Assembly: GCA_022822495.1 (NCBI GenBank)
Contig: JAJEBQ010000019.1
Location: 87,375 to 151,374, forward strand
Length of the DNA stretch: 64,000 nt
Reading direction: 5' to 3'
DNA from: Paracoccaceae bacterium
Lineage (GTDB): Bacteria; Pseudomonadota; Alphaproteobacteria; Rhodobacterales; Rhodobacteraceae
In this document: positions 1 through 9,636 of the stretch, one piece after another
Position numbering within the stretch: position 1 is the stretch's first letter
How the letters are laid out: each line of letters begins with the position of its first letter
Notes under the pieces: generated by a model
What the model was told of the DNA's origin: nothing
Database searches by the model: none
What the model saw: the letters and a program-made list of their open reading frames with translations, nothing else
Position numbers and translations under genes: made by a program

Positions 1-572
1 CCTTCAGGCGATGGAAGTTGGTGTATGATGGCCTCCAATACTTCCATAACTCCATGTCCCGTTTTGGCAGATATTTCAAGAGCATCTTCAGCATCTATTC
101 CAATAACTTCTTCGATTTGTTGTCTCACTCTTTCGGTATCAGCTGCCGGCAGGTCAATCTTATTTAATATGGGTATAATTTCATGGTCTGCTTCGAGTGC
201 CTGATACACATTTGCAAGAGTTTGGGCTTCAACACCCTGGGAAGCATCAACAACAAGTAAAGAACCTTCCACCGATTTCATAGACCGCGAAACTTCATAG
301 GAAAAATCGACATGGCCTGGGGTATCTATCAGGTTTAAAATGTAGGTTTGTTGATCTTTGGCCTTATACTCCAATCGAACGGTGTTGGCCTTGATTGTGA
401 TTCCCCGTTCCCTTTCAATATCCATGGAATCAAGCATTTGCTCCTTCAGGTCTCGCTTGCTAACGGTACTGGTAAACTCCATTAATCGGTCGGCAAGGGT
501 ACTTTTTCCATGGTCAATATGAGCCACGATGGAAAAGTTTCTTATTAGTGAATTGTTTGGGGGGATTGTCAC
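1..572 (-). CDS. lepA: Elongation factor 4 (LepA), N-terminal part, cut by window edge
   Basis: Translation GTPase that acts on ribosomes in stalled or mis-translocated states. About 190 N-terminal residues are visible; the rest lies beyond the left edge. The G1 motif AHIDHGKST sits near residue 20, the G2 region contains [10 protein letters not shown]3 is [12 protein letters not shown] and G4 is NKIDLP, all typical of LepA. The start is a GTG at 572-570: the frame upstream has a stop with no ATG between, and a GGAG lies about 11 bases before the GTG. The next gene upstream, rpmB, is on the same strand about 200 bp away, so separate transcription is likely. Confidence 0.95.
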   Translation of the reverse strand, partial: MTIPPNNSLIRNFSIVAHIDHGKSTLADRLMEFTSTVSKRDLKEQMLDSMDIERERGITIKANTVRLEYKAKDQQTYILNLIDTPGHVDFSYEVSRSMKSVEGSLLVVDASQGVEAQTLANVYQALEADHEIIPILNKIDLPAADTERVRQQIEEVIGIDAEDALEISAKTGHGVMEVLEAIIHQLPSPE

Positions 573-775
573 CTTAGCGATTACTCCATTTTACAAGGAG
601 GGAAGGAACACATATCTTTCGTTGACTCAAAGTGGTATCTACACTGATCTTTAAACCAGTACCGTCCTACTTCCAATTTGGTTTGTTATTACAATTAATA
701 ACTTGATTGACTTATACCTAATATGCCGCAGGTCAACTCAAAATGTTCCCCCAAATTGAATTAGAGCCAAGATTA

Positions 776-1093
776 TTAGGAGGTTTCGGCCTCAATTAGC
801 GGTTCTGCAATTTGATTCCTTAGTTTAACCAGATCCCTTTTGACTTTCAGAGCCTTCGAAGAAAGGTTTATATCCTTTGCGTCCAAAAGGAATTTATCCA
901 GACCACCCTTATGGTCAACACTTCTTAAAGCGGCAGCAGAGACTTTGAACCTGAAGGGACGATCCAGGCCATCAGATGTTAAAGTTACCGTATTAAGATT
1001 TGGGTAAAACCTTCTTTTCGTTTTATTGTTGGCATGACTAACATTATTGCCAACCATAACTTTTTTACCCGTTAACTCGCATACCCTAGACAT
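776..1093 (-). CDS. rpmB: 50S ribosomal protein L28
   Basis: Structural protein of the large ribosomal subunit, 105 residues. It opens with [20 protein letters not shown] and carries the [11 protein letters not shown] segment typical of L28. The frame extends 11 codons further upstream, but the internal ATG at 1093 matches the family start and has AAGAAGG about 7 bases before it. The C-terminal extension ending in IEAETS is longer than in E. coli L28 (78 aa) and is usual for alphaproteobacteria. meaB lies upstream on the same strand across a 70-bp gap. Confidence 0.96.
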   Translation of the reverse strand: MSRVCELTGKKVMVGNNVSHANNKTKRRFYPNLNTVTLTSDGLDRPFRFKVSAAALRSVDHKGGLDKFLLDAKDINLSSKALKVKRDLVKLRNQIAEPLIEAETS

Positions 1094-1163
1094 GATCAAC
1101 CTTCTTTCCAAATGTATGAATCCCAAAAGTGTCTTTCTCGCGTACTGACTGAAATCTACAGGA

Positions 1164-2162
1164 TTAAATTAAATTTTGTTCCAAGTAGTTACGTACTTTC
1201 AAAGCAGCCTGTACAGGAAATTCTTTCCCTTGGATTACCTCTTTCTTTAATTCTGATACCAAATCTTCTACCGAAGGATTAGCGGCCAGCAAACTCAAAA
1301 CCTCTTCTTTAATTTCGAATTGGAACCGTTCAACGTCCTGATCATGTCGAATGGAATTCCAAACGCCATGAGCCTTCCTCCAGTTGCATAGAGTAATAAT
1401 ATCTTGCCAACTGTTTTCAATACCCTCTCCTGAAATTGCGGACAACAAATTAACTTTAGGGTATCCCTTGGGGTCAACAGTACGTTGCCGAAACAAATGA
1501 AGTGCAGCCTGATATTCCGATTTGGTTTTTCTAGCCAAGGGCATAAGATCGCCGTCAGATTTATTGATCAACACCATATTGACCATTTCGAGAATACCTC
1601 TTTTGATACCTTGTAGTTCATCCCCTCCCCCTGGAGATATCAGAAGTACAAAAACATCAGACATGAGCGACACTTGATAATCCGTTTGCCCAACTCCCGT
1701 GGTTTCCACAATAACAACATCAAATCCGGCTAATTCACAAAGGTGTACAACCTCCGGGGTTCGTCGAGATACGCCTCCACTATTAAATTGACCGGTTGCT
1801 AATGGGCGGATGAACGCCGACTCATACCTTGACAATTCTGTCATGCGCGTTTTATCACCCAAAATGGAACCTCCAGTAATTTGTGAGGAGGGATCGACAG
1901 CCAAAACGGCAATATTAAAACCCTTGTTAACAAGGTTCACTCCGAGTTTGTCAATGAATGTTGATTTTCCTACACCTGGAGTACCAGTAATCCCAAGCCG
2001 AATAGCCTGATGTTTCGTTCTGCTCTTGAGAGACTGAAACAATTGCAATGCCAATTGCTGATGATTCGTCTTACTACTCTCGACCAGTGTAATTGCTTTG
2101 GCAAGTGCCCTTCGGTCCCTGTTGCCAATTCCATAAGCAATTTGGTCGATGTTGATACCCAT
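1164..2162 (-). CDS. meaB: MeaB/ArgK-type GTPase, chaperone of methylmalonyl-CoA mutase
   Basis: G3E-family P-loop GTPase that protects methylmalonyl-CoA mutase and gates loading of its adenosylcobalamin. 332 residues from the ATG at 2162. The P-loop GTPGVGKST is at residues 60-68, followed by DKTRM, the ETTGVGQ switch segment and the base-specificity motif NKSDG. A longer frame starts 22 codons upstream, but the chosen ATG has GGAGA about 9 bases before it and fits the family start. Its client mutase is encoded at about 14-16 kb, so both halves of the system are in this window though not adjacent. Cytoplasmic. Confidence 0.93.
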   Translation of the reverse strand: MGINIDQIAYGIGNRDRRALAKAITLVESSKTNHQQLALQLFQSLKSRTKHQAIRLGITGTPGVGKSTFIDKLGVNLVNKGFNIAVLAVDPSSQITGGSILGDKTRMTELSRYESAFIRPLATGQFNSGGVSRRTPEVVHLCELAGFDVVIVETTGVGQTDYQVSLMSDVFVLLISPGGGDELQGIKRGILEMVNMVLINKSDGDLMPLARKTKSEYQAALHLFRQRTVDPKGYPKVNLLSAISGEGIENSWQDIITLCNWRKAHGVWNSIRHDQDVERFQFEIKEEVLSLLAANPSVEDLVSELKKEVIQGKEFPVQAALKVRNYLEQNLI

Positions 2163-2282
2163 GGACACTAGTTCTCCACAATGAAATATAATTTTAACTT
2201 CATGTTCAATGTAACCACAAAAATTCACATTATGTTGGTGCTATATAATATTTGTTGTACCCCCTTTTAATTTTAACCTTGG

Positions 2283-2981
2283 ATGAAAAAACGACTTTTA
2301 CCTCTCATAACAGCGATTTTCCTGGTAGGACATTCGGCCACTGCTTCTGAAATCAGAGAGGAAAGGGCCGATTATTACATAAATCTCCTTGGCTTCAGAA
2401 TCGGGTATATGATATTGGCCTCCAAGATAAAAGGAGACCTGTATTCGGCAACCTCCCTTATAGGGTCAACCGGGGTTGGTAATTTTTTTGGCAAGATGAA
2501 ATTCAAGGCCAGAATAAGAGGCAGAATCAAAGATAAAACTGTTGTCCCTTCCAGTTATCTCCTTGAGAGTACCAGAAAGGGTGTGACAACGACAAAATCG
2601 CTGCAATTTGAAAAGGGTAAGGTTGTTCAACAGGTAGATTCTAGACAAACGGATACAGGCATTGATTACCTTTCAGGCATTTTTGTTGTCATGCGTGATA
2701 CCCTTGAGGAGGAATTATGTGGTTTTTCATATACTTTGGCCGATGAACAGAGACTTGCTGAGGTCAAAATTGGACCACCTGTTCTGTTGCGATCGGGTAA
2801 GTATAAATGTGAATCACAATATGTCAGAAAATCGGGTTATTCCAAAGAGGAAATGGCTGAACCAGTGTTTCAGTTTGAACTCTATTACAGACCTTCCGTT
2901 TCGGAGGCAAATTACTTTCAACTGGAGCGGATTATCCTTCATTCCGATCTGGGTAGAATGAGAGTATTAAGATCGAATTAG
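2283..2981 (+). CDS. DUF3108 domain protein, exported
   Basis: 232-residue protein of unknown role. An N-terminal signal peptide is visible (MKKRLLPLITAIFLVGHSA, with cleavage probably after ATAS), so it should be periplasmic or outer-membrane associated. The mature part has the alternating beta-strand pattern of DUF3108 proteins, including YYINLLGFRIG near the start and a C-terminal LGRMRVLR strand. In alphaproteobacteria DUF3108 genes often sit close to rpmB, as here. The product ends 80 bp before a strong inverted repeat that separates it from a convergent gene. No catalytic residues can be proposed. Confidence 0.8.
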   Translation: MKKRLLPLITAIFLVGHSATASEIREERADYYINLLGFRIGYMILASKIKGDLYSATSLIGSTGVGNFFGKMKFKARIRGRIKDKTVVPSSYLLESTRKGVTTTKSLQFEKGKVVQQVDSRQTDTGIDYLSGIFVVMRDTLEEELCGFSYTLADEQRLAEVKIGPPVLLRSGKYKCESQYVRKSGYSKEEMAEPVFQFELYYRPSVSEANYFQLERIILHSDLGRMRVLRSN

Positions 2982-3060
2982 GAAGAGTAAAAGAAGGTTA
3001 GTCCCGGCAAAAAGCACGACACACAGAGTTTATCTTAACTCATCATTCACAGAGATACAC

Positions 3061-3083
3061 CGTGAACGCAAATAGCGTTCACG
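3061..3083. terminator. Perfect 9-bp hairpin between convergent genes
   Basis: CGTGAACGC at 3061-3069 pairs perfectly with GCGTTCACG at 3075-3083 around a 5-base loop. It lies between the 3' end of the DUF3108 gene on the plus strand and the 3' end of the minus-strand gene at 3107, where a bidirectional terminator would be expected. Neither side has a clear T tract, so it may act as a transcript-end stabiliser instead. Confidence 0.5.
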
Positions 3084-3106
3084 ATGGATGTGTTGGAAAT
3101 TAATGT

Positions 3107-3418
3107 TTAGGCGGCTTTGGCTCGTGGGTTGCTTTTTTCCGCTTCATCACGCGACAGGGCAACACTGGTTCGGATACCTTTTGATACAAAGGTCATCAAC
3201 CCTTTTACGACTCTTTCACTAGGATTTATACCAGCACAGGTCAGTATTTCCTTGCCATCCCTGGACCTTGCCCACCTAGCTATAACTTCAGGGCCATTAC
3301 CGAAACGGATATTATCCGATATTGCATCATCCAGAGCAGCCAGTACCACGGCAGCAAAAAGCTTTCTTGACCTCGCACCTTGCTCCAAATTGAAGGCCGT
3401 TTCTTCATAGTTCGCCAT
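3107..3418 (-). CDS. Small conserved alphaproteobacterial protein (DUF6280-like)
   Basis: 103-residue soluble protein without signal peptide or membrane segment. It contains AFNLEQGARSRKLFAAVV near the N-terminus, GNGPEVIARWARSRDG in the middle, and a conserved-looking segment GLMTFVSKGIRTSVALSRDE. From memory this matches small proteins of Rhodobacterales filed as DUF6280; that assignment was not checked by search. Function unknown. It has its own upstream region (3419-3593), divergent from efp, and ends by a hairpin shared with the DUF3108 gene. Confidence 0.65.
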   Translation of the reverse strand: MANYEETAFNLEQGARSRKLFAAVVLAALDDAISDNIRFGNGPEVIARWARSRDGKEILTCAGINPSERVVKGLMTFVSKGIRTSVALSRDEAEKSNPRAKAA

Positions 3419-3593
3419 TAAAGATTTCCCCCCTTAATGAATATTCTTATTGTTTCAGGTTCTGTCTCTTCATATTCAGAAGTTTTTTTTGTTATAACCT
3501 GATATTTGATTAAACTCATGGTCTTTGAAACCAATTCAGAGGCTTGGTATACCAGATACAAAATATTTATGCAACAAAAAATTGGATTTTTTT

Positions 3594-4157
3594 ATGCCCA
3601 AAATTAATGGAAATGAAATAAGGTCAGGGAATGTTCTGGAACATAAGGGGGGATTGTGGACCGCCGTAAAAATTGAACATGTAAAGCCCGGCAAGGGAGG
3701 TGCGTTTGCACAGGTCGAGTTAAGAAATATTAGAAACGGTTCCAAACTTAATGAAAGGTTTCGGTCAGCTGACAAAGTCGAAAGGGTCAGGTTGGAACAA
3801 AAGGACCAGCAATACCTTTATACTGAGGATGAATCATTAATTCTGATGGATTTGGAAACTTATGAACAAACCTATGCACCGGCATCGCTTCTTGGTGAAA
3901 AACTCGCCCTCCTCCAGGATGGCATGACCATAACTGTGGAATTTTATGAGGAAGAAATCCTTGGACTTACCCTCCCCCAAAAGGTTATCTGCACGGTTGT
4001 GGAAACTGAACCGGTTATTTCCGGTCAAACGGTTGCAAACAGTTTCAAACCAGCACTCTTGGACAATGGAATGAAGATAATGATTCCACCTTATGTATCT
4101 GAGGGCGCAGAAGTGGTCGTTAACACTGAAACCATGGAGTTTTCAGAACGAGTGTAG
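3594..4157 (+). CDS. efp: Elongation factor P
   Basis: Translation factor that relieves ribosome stalling at polyproline stretches; 187 residues with three OB-like beta domains. It begins MPKINGNEIRSGN. The loop HVKPGKGGAF carries Lys34, the residue modified by beta-lysylation or other chemistry in many bacteria. The frame runs 23 codons further upstream, but the ATG at 3594 matches the family start. The C-terminal VNTETMEFSERV is standard. No modification enzyme (epmA, epmB or earP) is in this window. The inositol-monophosphatase-like gene follows about 620 bp downstream on the same strand, an association also remembered from Rhodobacterales. Confidence 0.95.
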   Translation: MPKINGNEIRSGNVLEHKGGLWTAVKIEHVKPGKGGAFAQVELRNIRNGSKLNERFRSADKVERVRLEQKDQQYLYTEDESLILMDLETYEQTYAPASLLGEKLALLQDGMTITVEFYEEEILGLTLPQKVICTVVETEPVISGQTVANSFKPALLDNGMKIMIPPYVSEGAEVVVNTETMEFSERV

Positions 4158-4175
4158 ATCGGTTGCTATCCAGAA

Positions 4176-4652
4176 CTAAAACTTGGTTTCAAAGATCATT
4201 CCTGTTGAGCTGCCAAGCGAATAGATCTTGTCATTTGAATCGTATATTTTTGCTTCAGCGACCGCCGTAGTCTTACCCTTGTGAACAATTTTACCCTTGG
4301 CAAATACTTCGGTATTCAAAGGAATCGAACGAATAAGATTTATTTTGAATTCAAGTGTTGTAAACTGTTTCCCAGGGGGAAGATCGGTTATGATTGTACA
4401 AGCCATGGCACTATCCAAAATTGTGCCATACCACCCTCCATGAACGGTACCCATCGGATTGGTAGAATTTTGTAAAGGCATGCCTTTGAATACTACGCAA
4501 CCTCTGGACACACTGTACAGGGTAAAATTCATTAACTTGGCGATGGGTGGCGGAGGTAAAATTCCGTCCTTTATTCCCTGGATAATCTCCAATCCACTAA
4601 GTTGTGCCGTTGAACTTCCTGATGAATACGCATTTCGAAACTTATGTTCCAT
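4176..4652 (-). CDS. PaaI-family hotdog thioesterase
   Basis: 158-residue single hotdog-fold protein predicted to hydrolyse an acyl-CoA thioester. The signature GTVHGGWYGTILDSAMAC near residues 68-85 matches the PaaI/YdiI HGG motif and the start of the central helix, and DLPPGKQFTTLEFKINLIR is the following strand pair. Length fits the family. It lies alone on the minus strand between efp and the IMPase-like gene, so context does not reveal a substrate. It ends 19 bp from the efp stop in convergent orientation. Confidence 0.8.
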   Translation of the reverse strand: MEHKFRNAYSSGSSTAQLSGLEIIQGIKDGILPPPPIAKLMNFTLYSVSRGCVVFKGMPLQNSTNPMGTVHGGWYGTILDSAMACTIITDLPPGKQFTTLEFKINLIRSIPLNTEVFAKGKIVHKGKTTAVAEAKIYDSNDKIYSLGSSTGMIFETKF

Positions 4653-4779
4653 GTTTGCCTCAATAAAATTATATAGAACAGTTGTGAAATCTCATCTTAC
4701 CTGTTTTGTACCATTATTTGGCATTGCAACATGTCATTATAAATGTTCCAGAGAATTAACATAAAAAGGACTTTACCTG

Positions 4780-5562
4780 ATGCCAAATCATTCTGCCAAC
4801 CTCAATTTAATGACCAAAGCCATCCTTTCGGCCGGTGATGTTCTCCATCGTGACTTTGAAGAAATTCAAAGATTGCAATCCTCCCTGGAAGGTGCTGGCA
4901 AACTCACTCGCAAAGCATTGACACGGGCTAACAACAATTTGGTTTATGAACTTTCTGAGGGAAGGCCACATTACGGTATACTTAATTCAGTTTCAGGTGA
5001 AACAGAGGGAAATGACACCACTCGAAAATGGTTGATCAGCCCAATAAACGGTTTGATGAATTTTACCAGAGGAAACCCCAACTGGGTTGTTTCGCTGGGA
5101 ATGGAGTATAAAGGTGAAACAGTCATTGGAGTCATCTATTTTCCATGTGAAAACGAACTTTTCAAGGTGACCAAAGGCGTTGGGGCTTATTCCCGTCACA
5201 TGAAACTCAGAGTAGCACCTAACCAGAAGGTTGAAGATTTTGTTGTTGGCTTTGATTTTGGTTTTAACAAGGACAAGTTAAGTCCGCAGAAACTGTTTGA
5301 TTTGGTTAACTCATTTGCTGAAATAAAATCCACTGGAGTCCCTTCTCTCGATCTAATCAGTCTTGCCTGTGGAAGATTTGATGCAACCCTCGCACCTGAA
5401 TTCAATGACATTGAAATTGCTCCAGCCAAACTGCTATTGAAGGAGTCTGGTGGTTTGTTGGCACCTTTGAGCCAAGATGGAAATCAATCCAAAGGGCTGG
5501 TTGCTTCTGGCTTCAAGGGATTTGAGAGAATTAGGAACCTGGTTCAGGATTGTTTTGCATAG
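4780..5562 (+). CDS. Inositol-monophosphatase-family protein with lost metal-binding residues
   Basis: 260-residue member of the IMPase/SuhB fold. The family scaffold is clear: SANLNLM at the start, the segment TRKWLISPINGLMNF, then NPNWVVSLGMEYKGE, SLDLISLACGRFDA and LLLKESGGLLAP. The catalytic motifs are degenerate. The usual GEES metal site reads LNSVSGE, the DPLDGT motif reads SPINGL (both Asp replaced), and the WDIAAG motif reads NDIEIAP. Mg-dependent phosphatase activity is therefore unlikely. It sits downstream of efp, where Rhodobacterales carry an apparently intact homolog, which suggests a decayed ortholog kept for a non-catalytic role. The frame is intact and it overlaps convergent ygfZ by 32 bp. 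Confidence 0.85.
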   Translation: MPNHSANLNLMTKAILSAGDVLHRDFEEIQRLQSSLEGAGKLTRKALTRANNNLVYELSEGRPHYGILNSVSGETEGNDTTRKWLISPINGLMNFTRGNPNWVVSLGMEYKGETVIGVIYFPCENELFKVTKGVGAYSRHMKLRVAPNQKVEDFVVGFDFGFNKDKLSPQKLFDLVNSFAEIKSTGVPSLDLISLACGRFDATLAPEFNDIEIAPAKLLLKESGGLLAPLSQDGNQSKGLVASGFKGFERIRNLVQDCFA

Positions 5563-6319
5563 CGTCCTGAAATGTATCATCAAGCCGAACCAGAGAATCA
5601 TCCGCTTTTAATTCACCATTTCTTATTTGCTTGAACCTTATTTGTGCAATCGCATACCCCTGACTTTGAGTATAAACGTAGCCAACAGGTCGTTTTTCTG
5701 ATCTTATCTCTGTACCCAGAGGAACTTCATGCTCTATCAAAACGCGAGCCAATCCCTTTTGGAGTTGTGTCTTGTGTCGCATTCTTGCCGTTACCTCTTG
5801 TCCTACATAACAGCCTTTCTGAAAATCCACACCGTTCAACCGTTCAAATCCAGCTTCCAAAATGTACGTTCTCTCGGGAATCAACTCAATCAATGTTTCT
5901 GGAATACAGTATGTGACCCTAATTTGGTCCCAATCCACCTCTTGGTTCACAACGGAGTTTGTGGAATATTTTCGCCACCCCAAATCAGGATGCCTTGGAT
6001 CAGGAAAGGCTCCTTTGGGCATTTCGGTTAATCCTCTTGACATGTTCAGGTTCGTCTTCTCAAAGAGAACTTTCGAACGTAACCTGTAGAGTGTCAAGTG
6101 CTTGTGCAGTTGATCAGTCAATTCGGAATGAACATCTAGGTAGTAGGCTTCATCTATTCTAAAAATAAAGAAATCGACAACAAATTTACCCTGTGGCGTC
6201 AGTAGCGAAGCATAAATCAGTTCCTCGTTTGCTTTCGAAACATCATTGGTGATTAATCCTTGCAAAAAATCAAACGAATCACTGCCCGTAATTTTAAGGA
6301 CTGTTCGGGAATATTTCAT
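5531..6319 (-). CDS. ygfZ: YgfZ/GcvT-like folate-binding Fe-S cluster maintenance protein
   Basis: 262-residue protein of the tRNA-modifying/YgfZ group, which uses folate to support assembly or repair of iron-sulfur proteins. The family signature KGCYVGQEVTARMRH is present near residues 168-182, with the conserved cysteine. The N-terminal part (ITGSDSFDFLQGLITNDV) resembles the GcvT fold, and the following segment YASLLTPQGKFVVDFFIF is typical. Somewhat short but complete. The 3' end overlaps the convergent IMPase-like gene by 32 bp. Confidence 0.9.
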   Translation of the reverse strand: MKYSRTVLKITGSDSFDFLQGLITNDVSKANEELIYASLLTPQGKFVVDFFIFRIDEAYYLDVHSELTDQLHKHLTLYRLRSKVLFEKTNLNMSRGLTEMPKGAFPDPRHPDLGWRKYSTNSVVNQEVDWDQIRVTYCIPETLIELIPERTYILEAGFERLNGVDFQKGCYVGQEVTARMRHKTQLQKGLARVLIEHEVPLGTEIRSEKRPVGYVYTQSQGYAIAQIRFKQIRNGELKADDSLVRLDDTFQDAMQNNPEPGS

Positions 6320-6540
6320 AATCTCATATTCTTGGAAATTGGAAACCGATCTTGGGAGTAATACTTACCGATTACCTTTATGACATATAACGCATTGATT
6401 ATCTTTCAATTTGTCTTGCAATCTATAATTTGCAGATGGCAAACTTTGATTAGAAAGAATTAATCCCATTTAATAACCCACAAACCCCTGAATAATCAAT
6501 TTACGTAATGGTACCAGGACTATTTTTTTGGAGATAAATA

Positions 6541-7281
6541 ATGGCAGGTCATTCAAAATGGGCTAACATTCAACACCGTAAAGGACGACAGGACGCAACC
6601 AGGTCCAAGTTGTTTTCCAAACTATCAAGGGAGATTACTGTAGCCGCAAAAATGGGCGATCCAGATCCCGAAAAGAATCCTAGATTACGCTTGGCCGTAA
6701 AGGAGGCAAAAAGCAACTCGGTTCCCAAAGATGTCATTGAGAGAGCCATAAGCAAAGCCACCGGAGGAGATTCTGAAGCACTGGAGGAAGTAAGATATGA
6801 AGGTTATGGACCGGCAGGTGTTGCAGTTATCGTTGAAGCCCTGACCGATAACAGAAATCGTACAGCCTCATTTGTTCGCTCAACATTTGGCAAACTTGGT
6901 GGTAACCTGGCAGAAACAGGGGCAGTCAGTTTTATGTTTGAACGAAAAGGAGAAATTGTCTTCCCACCCGAAGTAGGTGACGAAGACCTTGTTTTCGAAA
7001 TAGCTACAGAAGCGGGTGCAGAGGATCTGGAATCCAGTACTGACGGGCACATCATATATACTTCTGATACAGAACTTGCCTCCGTGTCTTCGGCTATGGA
7101 AAAAACACTGGGTGAAACCACTTCAACAAAACTCATCTGGAAGCCATCAACCACGACAAGCCTGGAACTTGAGAGTGCACAGAAGGTCATCAGGCTCATC
7201 GAAACATTGGAAGATGATGATGACATTCAGAGGGTAACCGCGAATTTTGATATTCCTGAAGAAGTGCTCGAACAGCTCTGA
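6541..7281 (+). CDS. yebC: YebC/PmpR family regulator
   Basis: 246-residue cytoplasmic protein of the YebC family, known as DNA-binding regulators and more recently linked to translation of proline-rich stretches. It begins [19 protein letters not shown], the universal YebC N-terminus, followed by [15 protein letters not shown] and the [19 protein letters not shown] signature. A GGAG lies 8-10 bases before the ATG. In many proteobacteria yebC precedes ruvC; here ruvCAB is about 40 kb away, so the link is broken. Confidence 0.95.
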   Translation: MAGHSKWANIQHRKGRQDATRSKLFSKLSREITVAAKMGDPDPEKNPRLRLAVKEAKSNSVPKDVIERAISKATGGDSEALEEVRYEGYGPAGVAVIVEALTDNRNRTASFVRSTFGKLGGNLAETGAVSFMFERKGEIVFPPEVGDEDLVFEIATEAGAEDLESSTDGHIIYTSDTELASVSSAMEKTLGETTSTKLIWKPSTTTSLELESAQKVIRLIETLEDDDDIQRVTANFDIPEEVLEQL

Positions 7282-7337
7282 TTTAAGTTCAACTAAAATT
7301 CTCTCTGCCTGATTAATCCCATACAAGCCATGCAAAC

Positions 7338-8273
7338 TTGGTTGCTCAGTTAATTACGAGATGGCTCCAGATTGTGATAAATTTATCAACTATAGGTAAA
7401 TCCAGAACCCTACTTGGTGTTATTTGGATGGTGGTTTCAGGCCTCAACTTTGTTGCGGTAACAGCTATTGTCAAATATTTGGGAACAGAGGTTCCTCCAG
7501 CCCAATCAGCCTTTCTCAGATACCTCCTGGGATTGGTGTTTATATTTCCGCTTCTAAAAGAATTTTTTCAAACAAAGTTTACCAGAGAAGAACTTATCTT
7601 GTTTGGAATTCGAGGAGTGTTTCACACCATAGGAGTACTTTGCTGGTTTTATGCCATGACCGAAATTACCATAGCCGAAGTAACTTCACTTAATTATCTT
7701 ACCCCGGTATTTCTCTCATTCTCTGCTATTCTCATTTTGGGAGAATCTTTGACTGCTCGTCGTATGTTGGCTATTTTCATAGCCCTTTTAGGGGCATGTT
7801 TAATTCTTCGCCCAGGATTTAGGGAATTGTCAACAGGGCACCTCGCGATGATGGTTACAGTTGTATCATTTACCATTTCCTACCTCATTGCCAAGAAAGT
7901 TACAGGGCGTTTAAACGCTGAGATGATTATAACCATGCTTACAATTACCTTAACGGTAGGTTTATTTCCGGCCGCAGTTGTTGTTTGGATTACCCCTACC
8001 CTTGAACAACTTTTTTGGTTGTTTTTAGTAGCCTTCTTTGCTACGGCAGGACATTATACCATGACCAAAGCTTTTTACAGCGCACCGGTTACTGCTACCC
8101 AACCTGTAACCTTTCTTCAACTGGTGTGGGCAACACTCCTAGGTACTCTGTTTTTTGGGGAGCCCGTTGATTTGTGGGTAATTTTTGGCGGAACCATCAT
8201 TATTGGTTCAGTTACCTTTCTTGCTTGGCGCGAAGTTGTGTATTATCTTAGAAACAGAAAATCTACGCGGTAA
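7338..8273 (+). CDS. EamA-type (DMT superfamily) transporter
   Basis: Inner-membrane protein with about ten hydrophobic helices arranged as two EamA repeats. The first repeat contains AQSAFLRYLLGLVFIFPLL and the second ends with VTFLQLVWATLLGTLFFGEP, a common EamA signature. Likely exports a small metabolite, with substrate not predictable. The start is uncertain: the longest frame begins at a TTG (7338) with no strong ribosome site, and an in-frame GTG at 7374 and ATG at 7428 are alternatives. It lies 57 bp after yebC and could be co-transcribed. Confidence 0.82.
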   Translation: MVAQLITRWLQIVINLSTIGKSRTLLGVIWMVVSGLNFVAVTAIVKYLGTEVPPAQSAFLRYLLGLVFIFPLLKEFFQTKFTREELILFGIRGVFHTIGVLCWFYAMTEITIAEVTSLNYLTPVFLSFSAILILGESLTARRMLAIFIALLGACLILRPGFRELSTGHLAMMVTVVSFTISYLIAKKVTGRLNAEMIITMLTITLTVGLFPAAVVVWITPTLEQLFWLFLVAFFATAGHYTMTKAFYSAPVTATQPVTFLQLVWATLLGTLFFGEPVDLWVIFGGTIIIGSVTFLAWREVVYYLRNRKSTR

Positions 8274-8295
8274 TGACAGGCTTTGTAAAACAAAT

Positions 8296-9552
8296 TTAAT
8301 TCAGTGGATTGGCTCTGCTTCTCAGAACAATATAAACACTACACAGAAGCCCCATAATTACACAAATCAACATAATGAAATAGAGTGGATAAGGACCCGA
8401 TTCGGTTGTCAACAATGATCCGGCTAAAGCCGATAAACCTGAACCAATACCGATCAAAATTGCCCCTCCTATACCTGAAGCAGTTCCTGCCAGGTGGGGT
8501 CGCACCGAAAGCATACCAGCAGTAGCATTCGGTACGATTAAACCGTTACCCACGCCCATGAGGACAGCAAATCCAAAGAAACTCAGTGGGTGAGTAAACC
8601 CGGCGTAAGTTGCCACAATTGGTCCTGTTGGTCCAATCAGGGCAATAAAGCACCCCATGATAATCATCTTGTTAATGCCATATCTGACCGACCACTTACC
8701 TGAAATGAAGTTCCCACTCATATAGCCAAATGCGGTCAAACCAAAATAAAATCCCAAAGTGCTTGGACTTAATCCAAAAATTTCTGATCCGATGAATGGA
8801 GCGCCTCCCAGATAGGCAAAAAACATTCCTGACGAAAAAGCGGCAACAAAGCAATAGCCCCAGAACCTATGGGATCGAAAAAGTTCCGGATATTCTCTAA
8901 ACTGAGACCAAATATTTTGCCTTTTCGTAGGTAATGTTTCCCCCAGGTCAAAATTGGCCAAGACAAGAGTTAAACTTCCAATAATCAGAAATAGGGAAAA
9001 ACTGGCCTTCCACCCGAAGGCCTCATCAAGGAATCCACCAATCATTGGTCCTAGCATGGGCGCAACCGCCATCCCCATAGTTACATAACCAATCATGGAC
9101 GCCGCCTGCTTTGCCGGGTAAAGATCACGTACAATGGCACGGGCAAGAACCATGCCAGATACAATTACGGCCTGCCCCATACGAAAAAACAGAAAAATTT
9201 CTACATTGGGAGCAAACATGCACCCAAGAGTGGCCAACAGAAAAAAGACAATGCCCCACAGAATAATTCTTCGTCTGCCGTAATAGTCGGATATAGGTCC
9301 AACGACTACCTGCAAAACAGCATTAACAAGCAGATAGGTTGCTACAGAAAGTTGGATGACACGATATTCTGTTTGAAAATATTCTGTCATGTTGGGTAAT
9401 GACGGTAGAAACAAGGTCATTGAAAGGGCTGGTAGCCCCGATAGAATAATCAAGGTTGATATGTGAGGTGGAGTTGCCCTGTCGAGGAATTTTGATCGTA
9501 CTGTATTGGTCACAATTATCTCTGGCAGGCATGACAAGGCATGCCTATTCAC
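8296..9552 (-). CDS. MFS multidrug efflux transporter, Bcr/CflA type
   Basis: 418-residue twelve-helix major-facilitator protein. The loop-2 motif GPISDYYGRRRIIL and FFRMGQAVIVSGMVLARAIVRD match Bcr/CflA drug:proton antiporters. An unusually long N-terminal extension of about 30 residues precedes the first helix (LIILSGLPALSMTLFLPSLP), so translation may begin later than annotated. The gene is monocistronic, convergent with the EamA gene. Drug or metabolite substrate cannot be inferred. Confidence 0.85.
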   Translation of the reverse strand: MNRHALSCLPEIIVTNTVRSKFLDRATPPHISTLIILSGLPALSMTLFLPSLPNMTEYFQTEYRVIQLSVATYLLVNAVLQVVVGPISDYYGRRRIILWGIVFFLLATLGCMFAPNVEIFLFFRMGQAVIVSGMVLARAIVRDLYPAKQAASMIGYVTMGMAVAPMLGPMIGGFLDEAFGWKASFSLFLIIGSLTLVLANFDLGETLPTKRQNIWSQFREYPELFRSHRFWGYCFVAAFSSGMFFAYLGGAPFIGSEIFGLSPSTLGFYFGLTAFGYMSGNFISGKWSVRYGINKMIIMGCFIALIGPTGPIVATYAGFTHPLSFFGFAVLMGVGNGLIVPNATAGMLSVRPHLAGTASGIGGAILIGIGSGLSALAGSLLTTESGPYPLYFIMLICVIMGLLCSVYIVLRSRANPLN

Positions 9553-9636
9553 CTTACCTCAATTTAAAACTCTTTGGTTTAATAAATTAAACAATTGATT
9601 TAAACATAGGTTCTTACCAAATAGCAATAAAGATAC

